A stretch of 64,000 bases of DNA from Roseibacillus persicicus. GTDB lineage: Bacteria > Verrucomicrobiota > Verrucomicrobiia > Verrucomicrobiales > Akkermansiaceae. Positions 62,089 through 64,000 of this stretch are shown here, piece by piece. The translations under genes were made by a program, and so were the position numbers. Each line of letters begins with the position of its first letter. The stretch's first letter is position 1. Where the stretch lies: the NCBI RefSeq assembly GCF_014651675.1, contig NZ_BMXI01000021.1:17050-81049 (forward strand). The letters are read 5' to 3'. The notes beneath the pieces were generated by a model that saw only the letters and a list, made by a program, of their open reading frames with translations, searched no databases and was not told the DNA's origin.

Positions 62089-62895
62089 ATGAAAAAGAGT
62101 TATTCCCCCTTTATCTTTTTAGCCGCCTGTGGGCTCACCTCCCTCAACGCTCAGACTTCGACCTTCTACTTCACGGCGGAAGTCGATTCCTACACCAGCT
62201 TCTCTGAACAATGGGATGAGTATCCCACCAGTTTTGTCACCACTCCACGAGGTAGCGCGGAAAACGTTAGCGGCTCTATCAGAATTGATTACGCAACCCC
62301 CGACTATGCGCCCTTCGATCCTTCGCAGGGTCGCTATGTCAGTGGGCTCTATCGCACCCCGGCCTACACCGAGCCGGGCAATCCCGAGACAAATCTAACC
62401 GACTTCGCCTTCTCTCTTCATAACGACAGCGGCGATGTCTTCTCCGACGCCTTCGCCCCCAAAGCAACGCTTACGGAATCGAACGAAATTGTTTTCTATA
62501 GCCCCAGCGCGATTGTTTACGACAACACCAAGGAAACCCTGAACATTGCGGGATTCGACATCCCGGTAGGCAGCGATGTCATCCACCTGACCTCTTGGCA
62601 GCAAATTTCAAGCACCCGGGGGTATCTCAACCGCGAAATCCACCTTCTTCTTGTCGATCAAGGTGGCAACGCTCTCAGCGACGACCTCCTGCCAGAAACA
62701 TTCAACTTGGAGGACTTTGACGCCGCCAATTTAGTTTACGAAGACAAGGGGCACACCGGCGCGGGCACCTTCGCCTACTACAATGAGGAAAGGAGTCTCA
62801 CTGCCACTCTGACCCAGTTCTCGACGATTCCCGAGCCCTCATCCGCGCTCCTGCTTGCACTCACCCTGCCCGCTCTTCTGATCCGCCGTCGATAG
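62089..62895 (+). CDS. PEP-CTERM sorting-domain protein
   Basis: 268 residues. Signal peptide (MKKSYSPFIFLAACGLTSLNAQ), a secreted beta-rich body, and a C-terminal PEP-CTERM tail: IPEPSSALLLALTLPALLIRRR region with the PEP motif, a hydrophobic helix and terminal arginines. Such proteins are cut by exosortase and usually go with extracellular polysaccharide. Start at 62089, ten bases after GAGGG, rather than the ATG at 62080 that abuts it. No other domain recognised. Confidence 0.92.
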   Translation: MKKSYSPFIFLAACGLTSLNAQTSTFYFTAEVDSYTSFSEQWDEYPTSFVTTPRGSAENVSGSIRIDYATPDYAPFDPSQGRYVSGLYRTPAYTEPGNPETNLTDFAFSLHNDSGDVFSDAFAPKATLTESNEIVFYSPSAIVYDNTKETLNIAGFDIPVGSDVIHLTSWQQISSTRGYLNREIHLLLVDQGGNALSDDLLPETFNLEDFDAANLVYEDKGHTGAGTFAYYNEERSLTATLTQFSTIPEPSSALLLALTLPALLIRRR

Positions 62896-62929
62896 CGAAG
62901 AGTAGCAAAACGAGTGGCGATCTTCCCTG

Positions 62930-63345
62930 AAGATCTTGGGGGTGTGATGGGAGATCGCTTCTTCTTTCTCGAGTTGCAGGAGAGTGACGTGAAAGTCCCG
63001 CTGCCTTTCCAAGTGCTCAAAGTCAACCCGACCATTCCCCAGTCCGCGCTGAGCTTTCTTGAAAGCCTCTTCTAACAGCGGGTTGCGCAGATTCAGTCGC
63101 GCCGACATCTTGCTGGCAGCCTCGATATAGGGCGTTTTGCTCCAACTATCGAGGTGCTGCTTGGCTGCTTCTTTCTCAATCCCTTCCAGGAAAGCGTCTC
63201 AATTGATAGCTCCGTCCGCAGGCAACCGCCCGTTGCAAGCATTGGCGCGCGTCACGAACGCCGTCAGCTGCGGCAAAGCCATCCCCAAACCCAAGAAGCC
63301 CGGCAAGAAAGTGCGGATAAAGTGCCGGCGGTCGTAATCGTCCAT
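62930..63345 (-). pseudogene. Decayed partial duplicate of the 61191-61916 cupin gene
   Basis: The sequence is nearly collinear with the first about 135 codons of the intact gene: start MDDYDRRHFIRT at 63345, then the same GFLGLGMALPQLTAF segment. At codon 49 the TGG (Trp) of the parent is TGA (63199-63201). Similarity continues (RLNLRNPLLEEAFKKAQRG, DFHVTLLQLEKEEAISHH) and ends at about 62935, within the HHNHP motif, so the metal site is lost. Both copies are on the same strand, 1429 bp apart, with the PEP-CTERM gene between. Confidence 0.88.
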
Positions 63346-63561
63346 GGCTTCCAAACTACCGCTCGTCGCAGTCCACGTTGATCGTAGGAACTTTGACAAA
63401 AGCGACATCGCCCCGAAGAACACCGCTTCAAGCTCCTTTTCGGACAAACTCACGGAGCGCCGGTCTTCAGCCGGCCCCACCAAATCGTCATTCTAAAACG
63501 TCAACACCAAGGAAGGGTCCGAGGCTCGCAGCGCAAGGCAATGCCATTCGGTCCAACCCAC

Positions 63562-63936
63562 TCAAAAAACGAGCATCAGAGCGTCCTCATTTGGCCCTTT
63601 TCTCAACAACATCACCGTATCAACTGCTATTTGAAAGTTAGTTTGAACTTCTCCACTGCCACTGGGACCGTCCAACGACGAGCTCTTTGCATCCCATGAA
63701 AAAGTCAGCTCCACCCTCCGGGTTGCATCAGGAAGTGAAATGACTGACCCCTTCGCTCGATAATCTTTCTTTGCCCAATCGAAGTAGGAGTAATCGGACT
63801 CTGAATCGTCAAAACTGAAATAACTGGGCTCGACACGAATATTTCTATCCAGAAAAGGCTGCATCAGGCTAGCAACGACTTCCTTTTCAATGACCAGGGC
63901 GATCAAGCTAGGGATCCTACCGCAGATAGAAGGCAA
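63562..63936 (-). CDS. Uncertain ORF, hypothetical protein
   Basis: Up to 124 residues from a TTG start at 63936; an in-frame stop lies a few codons upstream, and the first ATG is at codon 25 (63864). The body (QPFLDRNIRVEPSYFSFDDSESDYSYFDW, then GSVISLPDATRRVELTFSW) reads like a soluble protein domain but no family was recognised. Could be a real small gene or the end of a decayed one. No ribosome-binding site seen at the TTG. Confidence 0.4.
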   Translation of the reverse strand: MPSICGRIPSLIALVIEKEVVASLMQPFLDRNIRVEPSYFSFDDSESDYSYFDWAKKDYRAKGSVISLPDATRRVELTFSWDAKSSSLDGPSGSGEVQTNFQIAVDTVMLLRKGPNEDALMLVF

Positions 63937-64000
63937 AAAGTCTGGTACACCGCATCAAGGGGCCTCAAGTTATTGAATGCCTCGAAACCCAGATAAAATC

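Noticed and set aside
63199..63201. In-frame UGA in the duplicated cupin as a second selenocysteine codon
   Set aside because: The parent gene has Trp (TGG) at this position, the copy is truncated in its metal motif, and no hairpin with a GGUC loop was seen after the UGA. A nonsense mutation in a pseudogene is simpler.
1..64000. CRISPR arrays, prophage, integrons or transposons
   Set aside because: No regularly spaced repeats, integrases, recombinases or terminal inverted repeats were recognised anywhere in the window.

Overview
The window is a chromosomal segment of a bacterium that is most probably a member of the Verrucomicrobiota (inference). The supporting signs are a PEP-CTERM secreted protein, a CPBP protease of the kind associated with exosortase systems, a GbsR-like regulator next to a NusG paralogue at the head of a polysaccharide operon, an ECF sigma factor / TPR / Ser-Thr kinase trio, a clade II single-chain PurL, an RF2 gene with the classical programmed frameshift, and many small lipoproteins. 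Coding density is high. No rRNA, tRNA, CRISPR array, phage or insertion sequence was recognised.

Layout. 1-2.1 kb: start of an exopolysaccharide operon on the minus strand (GbsR-like regulator, NusG/RfaH-like antiterminator, GDP-mannose 3,5-epimerase running off the left edge), with two matching palindromes bracketing the regulator pair. 2.1-8.3 kb: recN, a RimB-like protease and dnaE on the minus strand. 8.4-16.6 kb: GtrA, an unknown protein, ruvA, small Verrucomicrobia-type proteins, a lone nuoA, an esterase, rpmB, a potassium channel operon and a degenerate rhodanese. 16.7-23.8 kb: an RND permease, then nadK-tlyA-LOG. 23.9-26.1 kb: selA followed directly by a gene with an in-frame UGA. 26.1-34.2 kb: CPBP protease, aminotransferase/Lrp, prmA, birA, nadC, sirtuin, prfB, bioB. 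34.3-45.7 kb: L,D-transpeptidase, SerB-like phosphatase, D-Ala-D-Ala carboxypeptidase, GH26-like protein, delta-prime clamp-loader subunit, fabH, beta-CASP nuclease, Na+/solute symporter pair, LysE exporter, cytochrome c. 45.8-54.6 kb: purL, then the sigma/TPR/kinase module. 54.6-61.9 kb: amidase, mfd, bactofilin, tatD, alkB and a thiol-dioxygenase-like cupin. 62-64 kb: a PEP-CTERM protein, a decayed partial duplicate of the cupin gene and an uncertain ORF.

The most interesting observation is at 25.2-26.1 kb. A lipoprotein gene 29 nt downstream of selA is interrupted by a UGA codon exactly where the first cysteine of a thioredoxin CGPC motif should be. The UGA opens a hairpin whose apical loop is GGUC, the loop used by the E. 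coli fdhF SECIS. The product is therefore read here as a selenocysteine-containing thioredoxin-like lipoprotein fused to an MsrA-like domain, which a standard gene caller would truncate. Second is the pair of GTTCA-N8-TGAAC palindromes that flank the GbsR/NusG pair, a candidate operator set for the polysaccharide locus.
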